NCBI GenBank assembly: GCA_029204225.1 | Contig: CM055095.1 | Coordinates: 42,123,723 to 42,187,722, forward strand | Source: Diphasiastrum complanatum | Lineage: Eukaryota; Streptophyta; Lycopodiopsida; Lycopodiales; Lycopodiaceae | Reading direction: 5' to 3' | Length of the DNA stretch: 64,000 nucleotides | Shown here: in pieces, positions 22,201 to 34,219 of the stretch | How the letters are laid out: each line of letters starts with the position of its first letter | How positions within the stretch are numbered: position 1 is the stretch's first letter | Position numbers and translations under genes: made by a program | Notes under the pieces: model-generated | Told to the model about the DNA's origin: nothing | What the model saw: only the letters and a program-made list of their open reading frames with translations | The model's database searches: none

Positions 22201-25151
22201 GCAAAGCATTGAAGCAAAATTCATATATCATAGAGCTTAAACCGTAAACCCAAATTGCACGATTAATCTTGATTCTAAAGCCAACTTCAAAGCTCAAATC
22301 AATGAGCAATGAGAATGAGACGCCAAAGTTCAAACCTTGTGGGAGCAAATCTCAAGATCTCCAAATTTTAAATGTATTGTGAGGACCTTTTGTTGATGGT
22401 GACAAATCTTCCATGTCACAGACCTCTTTCACCGAAGGAATAGATGGACAAACGCAAGACATGTATGAAGGAAAAAATGTATTAAGGACACGTGATTTTG
22501 AGAGCAAAAACAAGACAGAGAGAAACTAGAATTGCAGATACTAGTAAGTAGAATGACCAATATGAAACAATAGATGCAAAAGACTTGATCAATAGGTCAA
22601 GGTTGTGTGCAACACGTGGAACATTTTGGTCAGCATCACCAAATCCTACACGAGCTTGCAATTCAAGGCATTTTCAATAACAAATTGCAAAACACATCTA
22701 GGCCCAACATCCTCGATGGCTTGCTTGATGTGTGAGGACATGCATTTACTTGCAACAATGAACAATGAGCATCGAGCATCGGATTTCAGATTGTAACATG
22801 TTTAACATTCTACTGTGCATTGGCCCTCCAACAATGAGCATTGAAAACTAAAATGTGTCATGTACTCACTTGATAGAATGGTGCTAGGTGTTGATGTGAT
22901 GGCTCTCAATGCCCACACAAGAAGATTCTAAGAAAGTAATGATGTGTTGCGTCTTGCCATCAAGCTAATCATCAGTCATGAAGGTGCACTTGTGCTGTCT
23001 CCATGAAGGACAAACATGATCTAGTTCCATTCTAGCAAGTTTTTCATAAAGTGTTTGTGGTGGTGGATGATTCGACAACTATCAGAGGCACATTAGGGTA
23101 ACCACATTATGGACAATTATATCCAAGAATTTATGGATTCGTTAAGCAATGTTTTGACGATGGAACTCGCTCTTGCAAAGTTGCAATGTGTCCTAAGGTT
23201 ACTTGGACACTATCAAAATAAGTGACATCACAATGTGCTGTCGTCGATCGAGCATGTAGTCCGAATTGCCAAATCTACAACTCTAATATGGTAGCCTCAA
23301 GGAAGCAGCATCATGAACCGAAACAAAATTCCTCTCAAAATAATAAATCCAAGAAAAGAAGATTTAACAATACAGGATACTTTGATGAGGCGGATGAAGC
23401 TACCTTGAAGAAATATGAATCATTTTCTTCATCAAAAGCATGAAAAGAGACTTGTGTTTTTTTGCAAGCAGCTGAGATATATGATGTAGCAATGTCGTGA
23501 AAGGAAAAAGAAAACGTCATCAAATGTGAAGACGACGAAATTTCCTAATGGGCATACATTTAAATTTTTTCTGCAAGAGAATTTGCGACTATTGTTTTAG
23601 CACGCTTCATTTGGACCATTGATCATTTTTGTTGTTGGGGTAAGATATTAGGAAATGAAGTTAATATGTTATTGGACCCAAGATCAGCTCGTAATTTCAT
23701 TAATTTTCTTTTGGTTCAAAGACCCTTAAGTTCCATCGAAGCAAGTGACCTTTGATACATGGTGCATTTGGTTTTAGGGAATGGTATTGAAATTTGGGAT
23801 GTGAAGGTGCCGAATTTGGATTAAGTGACCATACAAATATAGTAAATTTTGATGTTATGAATCTGGATAAAATAAATAGATTTTAGAGTATGACCAATTT
23901 CATAAGAAATCTGACGATTTGTCGATTGGCTATAAAAACGACCAGTTAGAGTTGTTTGATGGTAACTAGTAAATTTTGTAAGCAAAGAGATTAACATGTT
24001 TGCATTTGAATGTATTTATTCCATTGAATTTATGGAATTTTTTTGAGTTGGAGTCATTAGACCCGTCTAGTATGCATTGTAAATTTGTTATGGGTCATGT
24101 TGATGTGCAAGCACTTTGAACCTTCTAGTTCAAAACTTGTTGTTGATGAACCTCATATATTGTAGACTTAATGTATGAATTCAAGAGTTGTTTCTCTTTT
24201 GAATTACCTCATGGATTACCACTCATGAGGGCGATAGACCATCGAGGTTTTGTTGGGATTTGGCCCATCTTTCATCGATCTTATAGGTTCAGCTAGAAAG
24301 AAGAGGATGAGATTGCTCCACAAATAGATGAATATCTCAGAATGAAGGCATAGTTGACCTAGTAAGTCAATATAGGTACAATTGTTTTTTTGAAAAAAAA
24401 ATATATAGGGGTATTTGCATATGCATGGATTACAAGGGTTGAATAAGGTTAACATGAAAAAAAACCATCTATCACTCAGAATGTATGAGTTTTTGGACGT
24501 TTTTGGTGGAGCTCAATACTTTAATAAGATTGATGTTAGAATAGACTTAATGATGTAGGCAACACATTATTTAGAACCCAATTTTGTTATTTTTTTACTT
24601 TAGTTTTAGCATTTGGTTTTTGTAATGCCCTTGCTACATTTCAGCAGATGGTGAATGATTTATCCCTTTCATAGAAAGAAGTTTTTTTGGTGGTGATCTT
24701 AGGTTATATCCTCATCTACAACAAGATGCTTAATAAGCATGTGAAGCATCTTTATATTGTGCTAAGTATTTGCAGGCAAGAGGAGCTATATGCCAAAGAA
24801 TCTAATTGTGAATTCTTGACAAATGAGCTATTGTCCTTTGGGTATCAATTAACTTTGATGGTTTTAAAAATGGATTATTTTGAAATCAAAAAAATAATCA
24901 AATACTCTATTTTTAGGACTGATAGATTGTTGAAATTTTTCTTGGGCTTTATTTGCTTTTGTTCAAAAATTCATCAAAGATTATGCAAACATAGCGAGTT
25001 CCCTCAATGCTCGTTCAAGGGGGTGATAAGTAAGGGAGGAAGGGCTAGTCAACCTATTGTATGGAACGATCTACTTGAAAGTTTTCTTGTTTTTAGGAAG
25101 GCCTAGTTGACCTATTTTATGCAACAATCAATTAATTGAAAGTAGAGATAT

Positions 25152-25217
<66 letters not shown>

Positions 25218-28200
25218 AGAAGAAGAAGAAGCTTCATTAATGTCTTTAAGTACCAAAAGATTTATAAAACAAAAAGAGGTAATCTCAAGTGTGTTGTATA
25301 ATCATATGGGAGTGGAGAGATGGAGTAGAGAGAATCAGGAGAGGGTGGATATAGATAGAATATTAGGTAGAAAGGGAGTACCAAAAGGTATATAAGTAAA
25401 AAAGAATCTCAAGTGTGTTGTACAATTCATATGGGAGAGTAAAAATGTCTCCAAATAATAGTAAAATGCATATAAATCTACTAATAGTACAACTAGTGTG
25501 ATATAGTGTCGTGGTATATATCCTTATCCTATCTTGATGAAGCATGATGTAATAGGGATTGTTGGTGGTGTCATCATGGTTGTGGTCGTATATGGGATCT
25601 CTGAGTGTGTGCACTCATGGTATGTCGAGTTGCTCTAGCTGCCATGTGTCCCTATGGGTGTGATATGCACTATCTATGTTCTCTATGCTGATCTTGAGTG
25701 TCTACATTAGCATCTGCTTGAGATCTTCTCCTAGAGAAGAAAGAGGTGATTTGGAGTTATGTATCACTATCAGTTTGTTGATTGTCCTCAAATAGGCCTC
25801 TTTGTAGTAGAAGCATCTCTCGTAGCATGAAAGAAAACCCATCGTGGATTCATGTATGCAATAAGTGAGCCCAACTTGATTGGTGGGTCTCTAAAGAGAC
25901 AATGGTACCTTATAGGGCATTTGAAAATGAACTGCTCCTAAGTCTTTACCTTGCCAAGAGTACACAACTAACAAATCCTGACTTGTTGTGGGATTCCCTC
26001 CATCACAAGCTGATGGGAGGATGTCCAGAGCTAATTCATATTGAATTTGAGGCATTATGAAAGTCATGAATCCAATATTGGGACAGAATGGGAACCCAAA
26101 CACATCCAATTTTAAGAAATAAAAGTGGTTTTGCCTTGCTATGCTCTTTGCTGAAGATAAGTAGGGATTCTCTTGGCATGGATATTTTGTGACAACATGG
26201 TAACTTGTAGGCAGCGTATATGGGCCCGCTTTGAAGAGGTGAGTGTTACGGCCATATTCAGCTAAGGATTTGGAATAGTCCTAATATGGTAGACCGGCCC
26301 TCCGATATTCGAGAATATTGGTTACGCCTCGATTTAAATTTTATGTCAAGGCTAGTTTCTAACTAATAGCCTTGGGAGGACCTAGACACTCCTATTGAGA
26401 CATGTGGAGCAGTGCATGGCATGTGATGATTGTATGCATGAGGATAGCATGGGATATGTGACCTATGTTTAGATAGACTGCATGGGAGGTTGCATGGGTG
26501 CATGCATAAGCTTCTTACCCCTATGTATACGCCATGGCTCAGGCTTGAGGAGTTGGGATACATCTCAGTTGGATGGGTGGTTTGGCTCCTACTAGTCTCT
26601 TTGTTGTTGATCCTATCCTCATCTTAATAGCCTTCATGGTGGTCTTTACATTGGTATTAGAGCCCGACTAAGATGCGGTCTTGGATGGGATTAATGGCAG
26701 GCTCTACATCGAGTGGGAATTGTGATGGACCTCCCAGTCATAGAATGCAGCCAATGCTAAAACCATCTTGACAGGTCTCATCATAGTCCAAGCCCTCATG
26801 CTGTGCATAGCCTTTGGCCACCAGCCTCGCCTTATGCTTTTCAATGCTCCCATCCGATTTGATCTTTATCTTCTTTCCTGATTACCCTTCTACCAAAGCT
26901 TTGAAATGCACAAAGTACTTGAATGCTTCAGATTTTTGTTTCAAGAAATAAATCCAATTCTTGCATGAGAAGTCATCAATAAAGGTCATAAAGTAATATG
27001 CGCCCCTTGCATATCTGGTTTGGGTTGTCCCCCACAAATATGAATGCACCAATTCAAGTATACCTTTTATCGTGGTGGTGCTTTCCTTGGGAAACTTTTG
27101 TCTTTGCTGCTTTCCTGTAGCACAAGCCTCACACATTGAAGAGCTTGGCTTAATGGCTGGAAGCCCCTCCACCATATGATGCTAGTTCAACACTTGCATA
27201 CTTTGGTAGCCAAGATGTCCATACTTCTCGTGCCACCTTCGGTAGGGAACATAGCTAACAAGTCCTCTCTTCCCATGGGATACCTTGGAAGTGTCCATTT
27301 TCAATCTTGAGTTGGCGAGATGAGACGCGGAGCTGGACTAATATGAATCTAAAATCATGTGATAATCCTAAGTCTAAGTGGCATGGTAAAATGGGGAGTC
27401 TATTGTATCCATCTGCAAGAAATGAGTCCGATAGAGAGAGTAGAATATTGTGAGATACATCACAAGCTATGGAAAACATAGAACATAGAAGATTACAGAG
27501 ATAATACCCCCCTTTTCAAGGTTTTTAAGGAAGGCATTCAAAGCAAGTAATCTTGCCGTCACGTGATTATGGAAGCTCGCCAACTCAAAGTCATTTTTCA
27601 ACTCCCCAACACCTAGAATGAGCAAGGAGGGTGCCTACTCTAGATATACTTGAGGTGGAAGAGATTGGTTGTACTACATGCCCCTAATATTCTATGTGGA
27701 CCAAAGATGTGTCACCTTGATGCTCAAAGAGATGCTTTTCTTGAGGAGTGGCACGTTTGGTACTTGCATGGCCAATGCTAGAGACCTTATGCAGCCACAT
27801 ATGATCTCATACTTCTCATGTTGTCACTCATAAGTTTATTATAATGCAAAGAGTGGATTAGAGGATGAGGCAAATGTCTCTAGACACCTAACCCAAAAAT
27901 CGTGCAAACAATCAACTAGCTCTACCTCAAGAAGCATGCTCCATTGGTTACCACATCATGTTCATTACACGCAAGAGCCCATTGGCGATTATTTCGGTGT
28001 ACTACAACATTTTGTACCCTCATCATCTGAAGTATCATGTCTTTCTTCAGACATCATGGACTCATCTAATTGTCTCACTTTATATCATAAGCTTATCATT
28101 AGTTTAATATAGAGTTACCTTTGTGATTCTACAACGTGTCCTATCTTTGTCGTGAGGTTACCATCTCTCCAACTGTTAAAATCAGATAACAAAATGAAGA

Positions 28201-31200
28201 TTCATCTAATTTTCTTCTTGTTTTCGGGCTTTTGGATAATCAATACTGGCATATTATTCTAGCCATGCTTTTTAATAACATGATTTGAATATGATAGCTG
28301 CAAAACAACTAAGACCAAACAGGTTAACAAAGATCTCTAAAACAAGTAATGCACGAAAATATAAAGGCCTGTCCCTCTAGAAGGTTGTATCAACTATTTG
28401 ACAAGTGCTAAGTTCCTATCTCTAACTATTCAACTTAGCCCTACGGCGTATGGTTAAACTCGTAACTACAATGCTAATAGATTGATTTATCCATAGTACA
28501 ACAACGTACAAATGTGCTACATATGCTAACCATGCATGAATCCTATGTGCTACTCAACAAAAAAAACATTAAGATGTTGGTTGATGTATAATTGGCAACA
28601 AGATTTGTTGCAATGTAAGCAATGCTCAACAACAATATAAAAATGATCAAACTTGAACAATCCAATGCTCATGACTTTCAACCTAGGATTGGAAATTAAC
28701 ACGAATTTTGATGTGTCAAAGAAAAATTTTCAGGTTGCAACTCTCTTGTGATTTATTCTCAAGCTGCCTAAGACAAAATTTACATAGTTGTATCCGGTCA
28801 CCAAATTGTTACGTGTGAAAATTGTCAACTAGTCTCAACATTTTATTTGGCATTTTTGGAGGCCAAAATGAAATCTCAACTTAGAGATAGTTTCATATTT
28901 TTCAATAAGGCTCTAAATAGTGGTATTACTATTTTTGGCAAGTAGATAAGTGGATGAGGTCGTGTTTGGACCCATTCTAATTGGCTAATTTTGGTACATT
29001 GCATTAAATTTTGTGTGGATTTGGAGGTTCTACTATCTCAAATCAAGCATTTTCAACATGGATTGGATCTTTGTGATCTTATAACCATTTTAGGTCAAAT
29101 CACTTGTAGATGGCCGAGAAAGCACTCATTGGATTGTGGAGACAAAAATTGCTCATGGTAGAGAATCATACATTCTAATAGCCGCTATGTCAAGATTATA
29201 GCTTTTGCATGTAGATTTTTCTTGATTCAATATTTTGCATTTTTGGAGTAACCCTAAATTTGATAGAATTTCTTGATTTTCAGGTTGCTAGACTTTTCAA
29301 GAGTGTAGTTCAATCTTAGGTTTTGGCAAATGTTCATCATATTGTGTTTAGATCTATTGTGATCAAGAAATCAGAATTCTAGGTGCTAGGATTTGCTAGA
29401 AAAAGAGTAAAGGAGAGGCTAGAGTGTTTTCAAATCTTTGTGATTTCTTCTTGAGTTTCATTTGTTGATTTTCAAGAGAGCGCTAAGTGCATTGGAACAG
29501 GTTCAAAGAAGATCAAATCACTGCAACATGGCAACTTCAAGTAGCTTCATGTTGGAAGGCAATGATATGCTTACCTCAATCAACTATTCTACTTGGAAGG
29601 TGAGGATGGAGTCCTTATTGGAGATGAATGAGTGAAAATTGTTCTAGGTGTGGAGGAGAGACCTTTGGCACAACAAGATCAATTGAGGTATGACAAGAGA
29701 GCTAAGAAGGCTTTACACATCATCAAGATGAATGTGACGAATGAACTTCTCAAGGAAGTTGGTAAGTGCATTACATCAAAGGAGGCTTGGGATTCTTTAA
29801 AGAAGCGTTATGAATCTAAGTCTACATCTAGAGTTCTAACTCTAAGGAGACAAATTTTTTCTTGTATGCAAAAGAAGGATGAAAGTGCTCATGCTTTTGT
29901 TTTGAGGGTTAAAGCATTTAATGATGAGCCAACATGTATTGATGAGAGCATTAAGGAGATAGAACTTGTTCAAGTTGTTCTTAATACTTGTTGGATGATC
30001 ATGCTAATCTTGTTCAAAGTTTTGCTATTCAAAAGATTTTGCCAAGTATGGTGGATTTGCAAGAGATTTTGGTGACTGAGGAGTTTAGGCTTCAAGCAAG
30101 AGGTGGATCTACATCTACATCTCAAGTTGATGGAGAGGAGGCTATGTTCATCAACGGCAAATTCAAGGGCAGAGGCAAAGGCAAATGGTCAAAGGGTCAA
30201 GATCAAGGTGAGCCTTCCTCCTTTGTTGGTAAGAAGAAAGATAGGTCAAAGGTAAAGTGCTTCTATTGTGGAATCAAAGGGCATTTTGCTAGTGATTGCT
30301 ACAAGAAGAAGAGAGATCAAGGTGAGAAGCAAATCAACCTTACTATTAATGAAGATGATATTGATGAACAAATCTCAAATGATGCTTTTGTTATGTCATC
30401 TTGTTTAATGGCTAATCATGGAGACATTGATCCTTGGTGGATTGATAGTGGAGCTACATCACATATGACATATCATGAAGAGTATTACTCATCTTTGATG
30501 GCAATTGAAGGTGACAAGGTGATCTACACGGCCAATGATGTTGAGTGTGCAATCAAAGAGATTGGCACAATTCCTATTTCCTTTTCTACTAATAGGATTG
30601 TGAATTTCAGAGATGTTTTGTTCATTCTTTCCATTACTAAGTATCTTCTTAGTGTGAGTCAATTACTTGAGAAGGGATTCAAGGTGGAGTTTGGTGGTGA
30701 TGCTTGTTTGATCAAAAGAGAAGATGAATTGATTGCAAAAGGGAAGAGACAAGGTAAGTTGTTCAAACTTGATGCTTGTGCTGTTGCTAACCAAGTTGGA
30801 TGCATGGCAAAAGAGCAAAAGTCAATGCAAGAGGTGTGGCACGAGAATCGAACATCTCAACTACAAGTCATTGGAGGTGATGGCAAAGAGGCAAGTTGTG
30901 TTTGGTCTTCCCAAATCTCTAACAAGCTTGAATCATGTTTGTGAGCAATGTGCTTTATCAAAGTCACGTAGGTTACCTTACAAGAGGTCTACATCAAGAT
31001 CAAGTGTGCCTTTCCAACTTATGCACTCGGATATTCATGGTGTTAATACAATTAGCAATGGAGGTGTTAAGATTATATGACTTTCATTGATGATTTTAGT
31101 AGATTTTGTTGGGTCTGTCTACTAAAGAGAAAAGATGAAGTGTTTGATGTCTTTGTCAAGTTCAAGATTGCAAGGGAGGTTCAATTTACTACAAAGATCA

Positions 31201-34200
31201 AATGCTTGAGAAGTGACAATGGTGGTGAGTATATTTCTACCAAGTTCAAGGATGTCGTAATTGGAGTGCTTGGGCCTTCACAAGGTTTTTAATTACATTT
31301 CTATCCTAGTTTGGAATAACGAGGCGTACCAATAAACTCGTACACTAGAATGTTGAATATCCACATCAAGGATTATTTTGAATTCTCTGAACCAAACACG
31401 TATGTAACGATCTTCACCCATTTAACTACTTATGTCCTCAGAAGTGGAACTTAAGTAAATTCTTCGTTATGCTTTCAACTCTTTCCCATGAATTATCATC
31501 CTCAATGCGTCCTGTCCAATGAATGAAGCACTCAAAAATACAACTGGAAGGATCGCCGAGTAGATCCTTAAGATCCTGTTGCAAATACCAAAAGGAGAGT
31601 TGGGGAGCCAAACCACCCAACCAAAGAGAAACTAATGATGAAACCTCAATCAACTTCACCTCTAAGCCACGGTGACTGAATACAAGAGAGAAGAGATTTT
31701 TGGCAATTGAATACCGGAACCTGGAAGTGGATTAGGGCGAGTTTCATATTTTTGGAGCCTAAGAATATTCCTTCTAGAACCCTAATCTTTTAATAAACTC
31801 ATATTCAGTTGCTATTGATACTCCTTTGTATGCATAGAGGCATCAATCACCATGTACTGCTCCATGTCCTAATTGGAGTGCCTGGGCCATCACAAGGTTA
31901 GTATTACATTTTTGGCCTAGTTCGGAATGATGAGGCTTAACTAATAAACTCGGTGTGAAAAATTGGCAAAATCTAGCTTTGTTATTTTACATTTCTTTTA
32001 TGTGAGAAAATCTCACACGTGTGGAGCATGTTCCCACTTGTGGAAAATAGGCAAAAGTGTCTTAGTCATGTTGAGTTAGGGTACTCAAAGTTTCATAGAC
32101 ATCTATCCATGTGTAAGTAGGTGATAGGGCCTTTTTTGGCATTAGAGGCAAAATAGGCAAGTACACATGTCAAAGCATGATTAGGCCAAAAGTGGAAAGT
32201 AATGTAGCTCGAGTTAGGTTAGGCCACTTACATTTGTCAAGTTGAGATTTGGTGTGTGACATGTCCCCATGTGTTGGCATGAGAGTTATTGACCAATCAA
32301 AAAGCTAGAATCTATCAAAATGGTCCAATCAAGATTAAGGGCTCATATGTCACTCAACAAATAGGATTTAGAGGTGGAAAAGAAGGGGTCCAATGTCACT
32401 CCCCTCTACATCGAGTAACTATATATAGGAGCATAATCCTTTTGTATTGGAAGTTTTTGGAGTTATGAGATTTCTAAACTATTTTGGTCAATCTTGTGTT
32501 TCTCTCTCTAGCCGGTTTTTCTCACTTGGATTCTCTCTCTACCCGAGAGGAGGGCATTTCCACACTTAGTTTTCAGTTGTACAAGTATTTACACGTGTGA
32601 ATGTACTTGTACTTGATGATTTATGCATGGTAGAAAATGCTCTTGCCTTAGATTTATGGAATAGATCTTGATTTTCAATCTATGTGTGATCTATGTGCAA
32701 TCACAAAGTCTTAGGAGATCAATAACGCACTTTGTGGCACTCCCACACGTGTGAAATTCAACACTCGGTACACTAGAGTGCCGAATATCCACGTCAAGAA
32801 TCATTTTGAATCCTCTAAATCGGACATGGATGTAACAATTAGGTCCTCAAATCACTAACTAGTACCCAATGCTATATAAATCTTGCTAAGAATATCTAAT
32901 AATGATGTTCCTTCGTGCCCAGAGTGTAAAGTAAAGTGTCATGGCATGAAGATGCCAATCATATGCTTTAGCTTAGTTGAGGGTCTGTGAGAAAAGAGGC
33001 AATCTCGTTTTACTTCTTTAGGAATAACCTTTTTGGAGATTTGTCTCATGATTTGTAAGGGGCCGCAGCAATTTGCCCTTTCCCCTAGAAGAGTTGCTAT
33101 GGCATCTAGACTTTTATGTTAATGCCTTGAAAAACTTCAAAACTATTTCAGGATCGCATCAAATGTCCTTTTGGCTTCATAGAAGAAGCATGATGAGCTC
33201 AGTTGGTTTGAAACTTCCTATGCTCACCAATCAGTGAAGTATTATAGGCTTACAAACTCTATGCCACTCTGCTAATGTCAAGAGGGTACCATTTTCAGTA
33301 TGATTTAAAGTTCGACCAGGCGATTGTTTAAGAAACTAAGAACCCAATCATCCTTCAGGTAATCTTTCAGTGTTTACTTTCTGTTGAGCGCAAACACCTG
33401 CGATTGACCAGTGCTGTTGTTGTTGTGGTATCTGATATAGTATATTTTCAAGTACAGGCAAGCCTGGATAAGATCCCATTATTCTGTTTCTCTTAAGAAC
33501 ACTAATATTACCTTCATTGAAGGAGAAAATTTTGAATTTAAGAAGCCAGGTCTCTAGTTGCTATTAGTAGCTCAAATTGATAAAGGGAAATTTTTGTTGT
33601 TAGAACTTTTTCCATCATTATTGACAGATTGTCTGGGCTCCTTGCCATCTATCCTTGTATACCCTGGAAACTAGGCAAAAGTGTTCTTAAGCAAAAGTGA
33701 TCACTTCACGCAATGTTTATGACAGGAAATTTATGTTGTTAGACCCTTTTTTATCATAACTGTTTGGACTCTTTCAAAACTATCCTCAGATGCCTTGGAA
33801 AATAAGCATTATTGAGGCACTTTGTCTGTGTAATTATTGCACAATGTTTATGGCAGGAGCGACACTGGCTCGAGGAGAATGAAGCCTTACGAAGGAAGGT
33901 ATGTTTGGAAGATCACTTCCTATTGTTCCGAGTTTTGAGGTTGACTATTGTGCAATAGCTATATGCTAAAGCCACTTTGTGCTTGGTCTTTCTGTAATGT
34001 GCCAGTGGGTCTCACCTTCAGTGTATTTTCTCTTTTTATTAGCTTGCGGGCGGACAAGCATTATCAGGACCTGTGCCTAGTCCCCTGAGCATTGTCAACC
34101 CCCTGGAGACAAGGGAACCTCCATCTTTAGGAACTGTATCCCTTCCTTTCTCTGTGCAGTTCAACCAGCAAAATATGCGAGAGGCCCCAAATTTGCAGAC

Positions 34201-34219
34201 GTCACTGCAGTTGGGGTAA
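18373..34219 (+). CDS. MIKC-type MADS-box transcription factor, exons 2-7
   Basis: Spliced exons are 18373-18451 (79 bp), 18764-18825 (62), 18935-19034 (100), 19203-19244 (42), 33857-33898 (42) and 34043-34219 (177, to a TAA stop). The sizes 79-62-100-42-42 and phases match the canonical MIKC gene plan, and every internal junction has AG/GT sites. The product has the I region ([14 protein letters not shown]), the K-domain coiled coil over three exons ([59 protein letters not shown]), a further helix ([14 protein letters not shown]), and a Pro-rich C-terminus ending LQTSLQLG. The K domain mediates dimer and tetramer formation in family members. The DNA-binding MADS exon (about 185 bp) is not between 13.7 and 18.4 kb, so intron 1 extends upstream or the exon is lost. 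The stop overlaps a possible donor (GGGGTAAGA), so a further short exon is possible. The subfamily is not resolved. Confidence 0.9.
23220..25110 (+). pseudogene. heavily decayed Ty3 protease-RT relic
   Basis: Frame fragments on the + strand follow Ty3 order. A protease-like stretch ([14 protein letters not shown]) is near 23675. A block like the start of RT is near 24225-24330. The stretch near 24600-24860 ([45 protein letters not shown]) corresponds to the RT core, with the catalytic YLDD replaced by LGYI. Stops and frameshifts are frequent. The family differs from the chromovirus at 10.7 kb. Confidence 0.75.
25157..25231. repeat. (GA)n then (AAG)n microsatellite
   Basis: About 58 bp of (GA)n followed by five AAG units. 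Confidence 0.95.
25232..26243. other. intronic DNA without recognised gene
   Basis: A phrase GAATCTCAAGTGTGTTGTA..TCATATGGGAG occurs twice, at about 25282 and 25405, an internal duplication of roughly 120 bp. Nothing else is recognised. Confidence 0.4.
26244..26650 (+). repeat. LTR of an otherwise missing retrotransposon
   Basis: The block begins TGTTACGGCC and ends TCTTTACA. It is followed at 26652-26663 by TGGTATTAGAGC, one base from the initiator-Met primer site. The next sequence is unrelated copia on the other strand, so only the 5' LTR and primer site remain. Confidence 0.7.
26690..27260 (-). pseudogene. copia pol relic (pre-integrase, integrase, RT start)
   Basis: On the minus strand 27250-27120 encodes the pre-integrase zinc region (GHLGYQSM, then [10 protein letters not shown]). 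27060-26880 encodes the integrase start ([28 protein letters not shown]). 26870-26700 encodes an RT N-terminal block ([20 protein letters not shown]). The integrase core end is deleted between them, and stops are present. Confidence 0.85.
27262..29527. other. intronic DNA, probable retroelement leader, no gene recognised
   Basis: No long frame and no recognisable domain. The last few hundred bases before 29528 resemble a copia leader by position, but no LTR or primer site was found. Confidence 0.35.
29528..31253 (+). pseudogene. copia gag-protease-integrase fragment in MADS-box intron
   Basis: Gag starts at 29528 ([31 protein letters not shown]), then loses frame at 29630 and continues to about 30080. 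The nucleocapsid zinc knuckle is at 30256-30300 ([14 protein letters not shown]). The protease site [11 protein letters not shown] is at 30436-30468. The pre-integrase zinc region is shifted at about 30850. The integrase start, with [13 protein letters not shown] and [10 protein letters not shown], runs from about 31070 and is cut at 31253 by the short-LTR Ty3 relic. RT and RNase H are absent. Same gag type as the copia at 62.8 kb. It lies in the sense direction of the host gene. Confidence 0.92.
31438..31659 (-). pseudogene. Ty3 pol C-terminal (chromodomain-like) remnant
   Basis: About 73 residues open. The segment [29 protein letters not shown] aligns by eye with KVLQIRDKQLRNRSFSECLNR...IEEHVSFW at 58.3-58.6 kb and with the general chromodomain pattern. 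It sits next to the short LTR. Confidence 0.6.
31954..32763 (+). mobile_element. solo LTR of a copia element, target duplication CTCGG
   Basis: 810 bp, starting TGTGAAAAATTGG and ending GTGAAATTCAACA, with perfect 5-bp flanks CTCGG at 31949-31953 and 32764-32768. It shares its last bases and the CTTAGGAGATCA block with the LTRs at 42133 and 52145 (read on their minus strand), so it is from a related copia family. It contains CCAAT motifs near 32291, 32333 and 32389 and a TATA-like TATATATAGG near 32421, as expected of a U3 promoter. It interrupts the older short LTR. Confidence 0.92.
32838..33856. other. end of MADS-box intron 5
   Basis: No element recognised. Pyrimidine-rich and T-rich, with the splice acceptor TTTATGGCAG at its end. 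Confidence 0.45.
33857..34219 (+). CDS. MADS-box exons 6-7 (end of K domain and C-terminus)
   Basis: Exon 6 (42 bp) encodes [15 protein letters not shown] 144-bp intron follows, then exon 7 encodes a 58-residue C-terminal region rich in Pro, Ser and Gln, ending LQTSLQLG and TAA at 34217-34219. Intact reading frame. Confidence 0.88.

Larger units (their letters stand above)
31254..32837 (-). mobile_element. short-LTR Ty3 relic
   Basis: Two copies of a roughly 156-158-bp sequence (TGTCnTAATTGGAGTGC...GGACATGGATGTAACA) lie at 31254-31409 and at 31865-32837, the second split by the solo LTR. Between them 455 bp include a minus-strand frame (31438-31659) with [15 protein letters not shown], a chromodomain-like or integrase-tail block. 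A related block occurs at 58283-58582. It is read as a Ty3 element reduced to LTRs and a pol end. No matching target duplication was found (AAGGA versus ATTAG). Confidence 0.6.
19245..33856 (+). other. MADS-box intron 5, about 14.6 kb, filled with mobile elements
   Basis: The donor is AAAG/GTATGA at 19244/19245 and the acceptor TGGCAG/GAGCGA at 33856/33857. The stretches 19245-23200 and 27620-28780 show no recognisable coding sequence and are AT-rich. Contents described separately: a Ty3 relic, (GA)n, an LTR, two copia fragments, a short-LTR Ty3 relic and a solo LTR. Confidence 0.85.
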
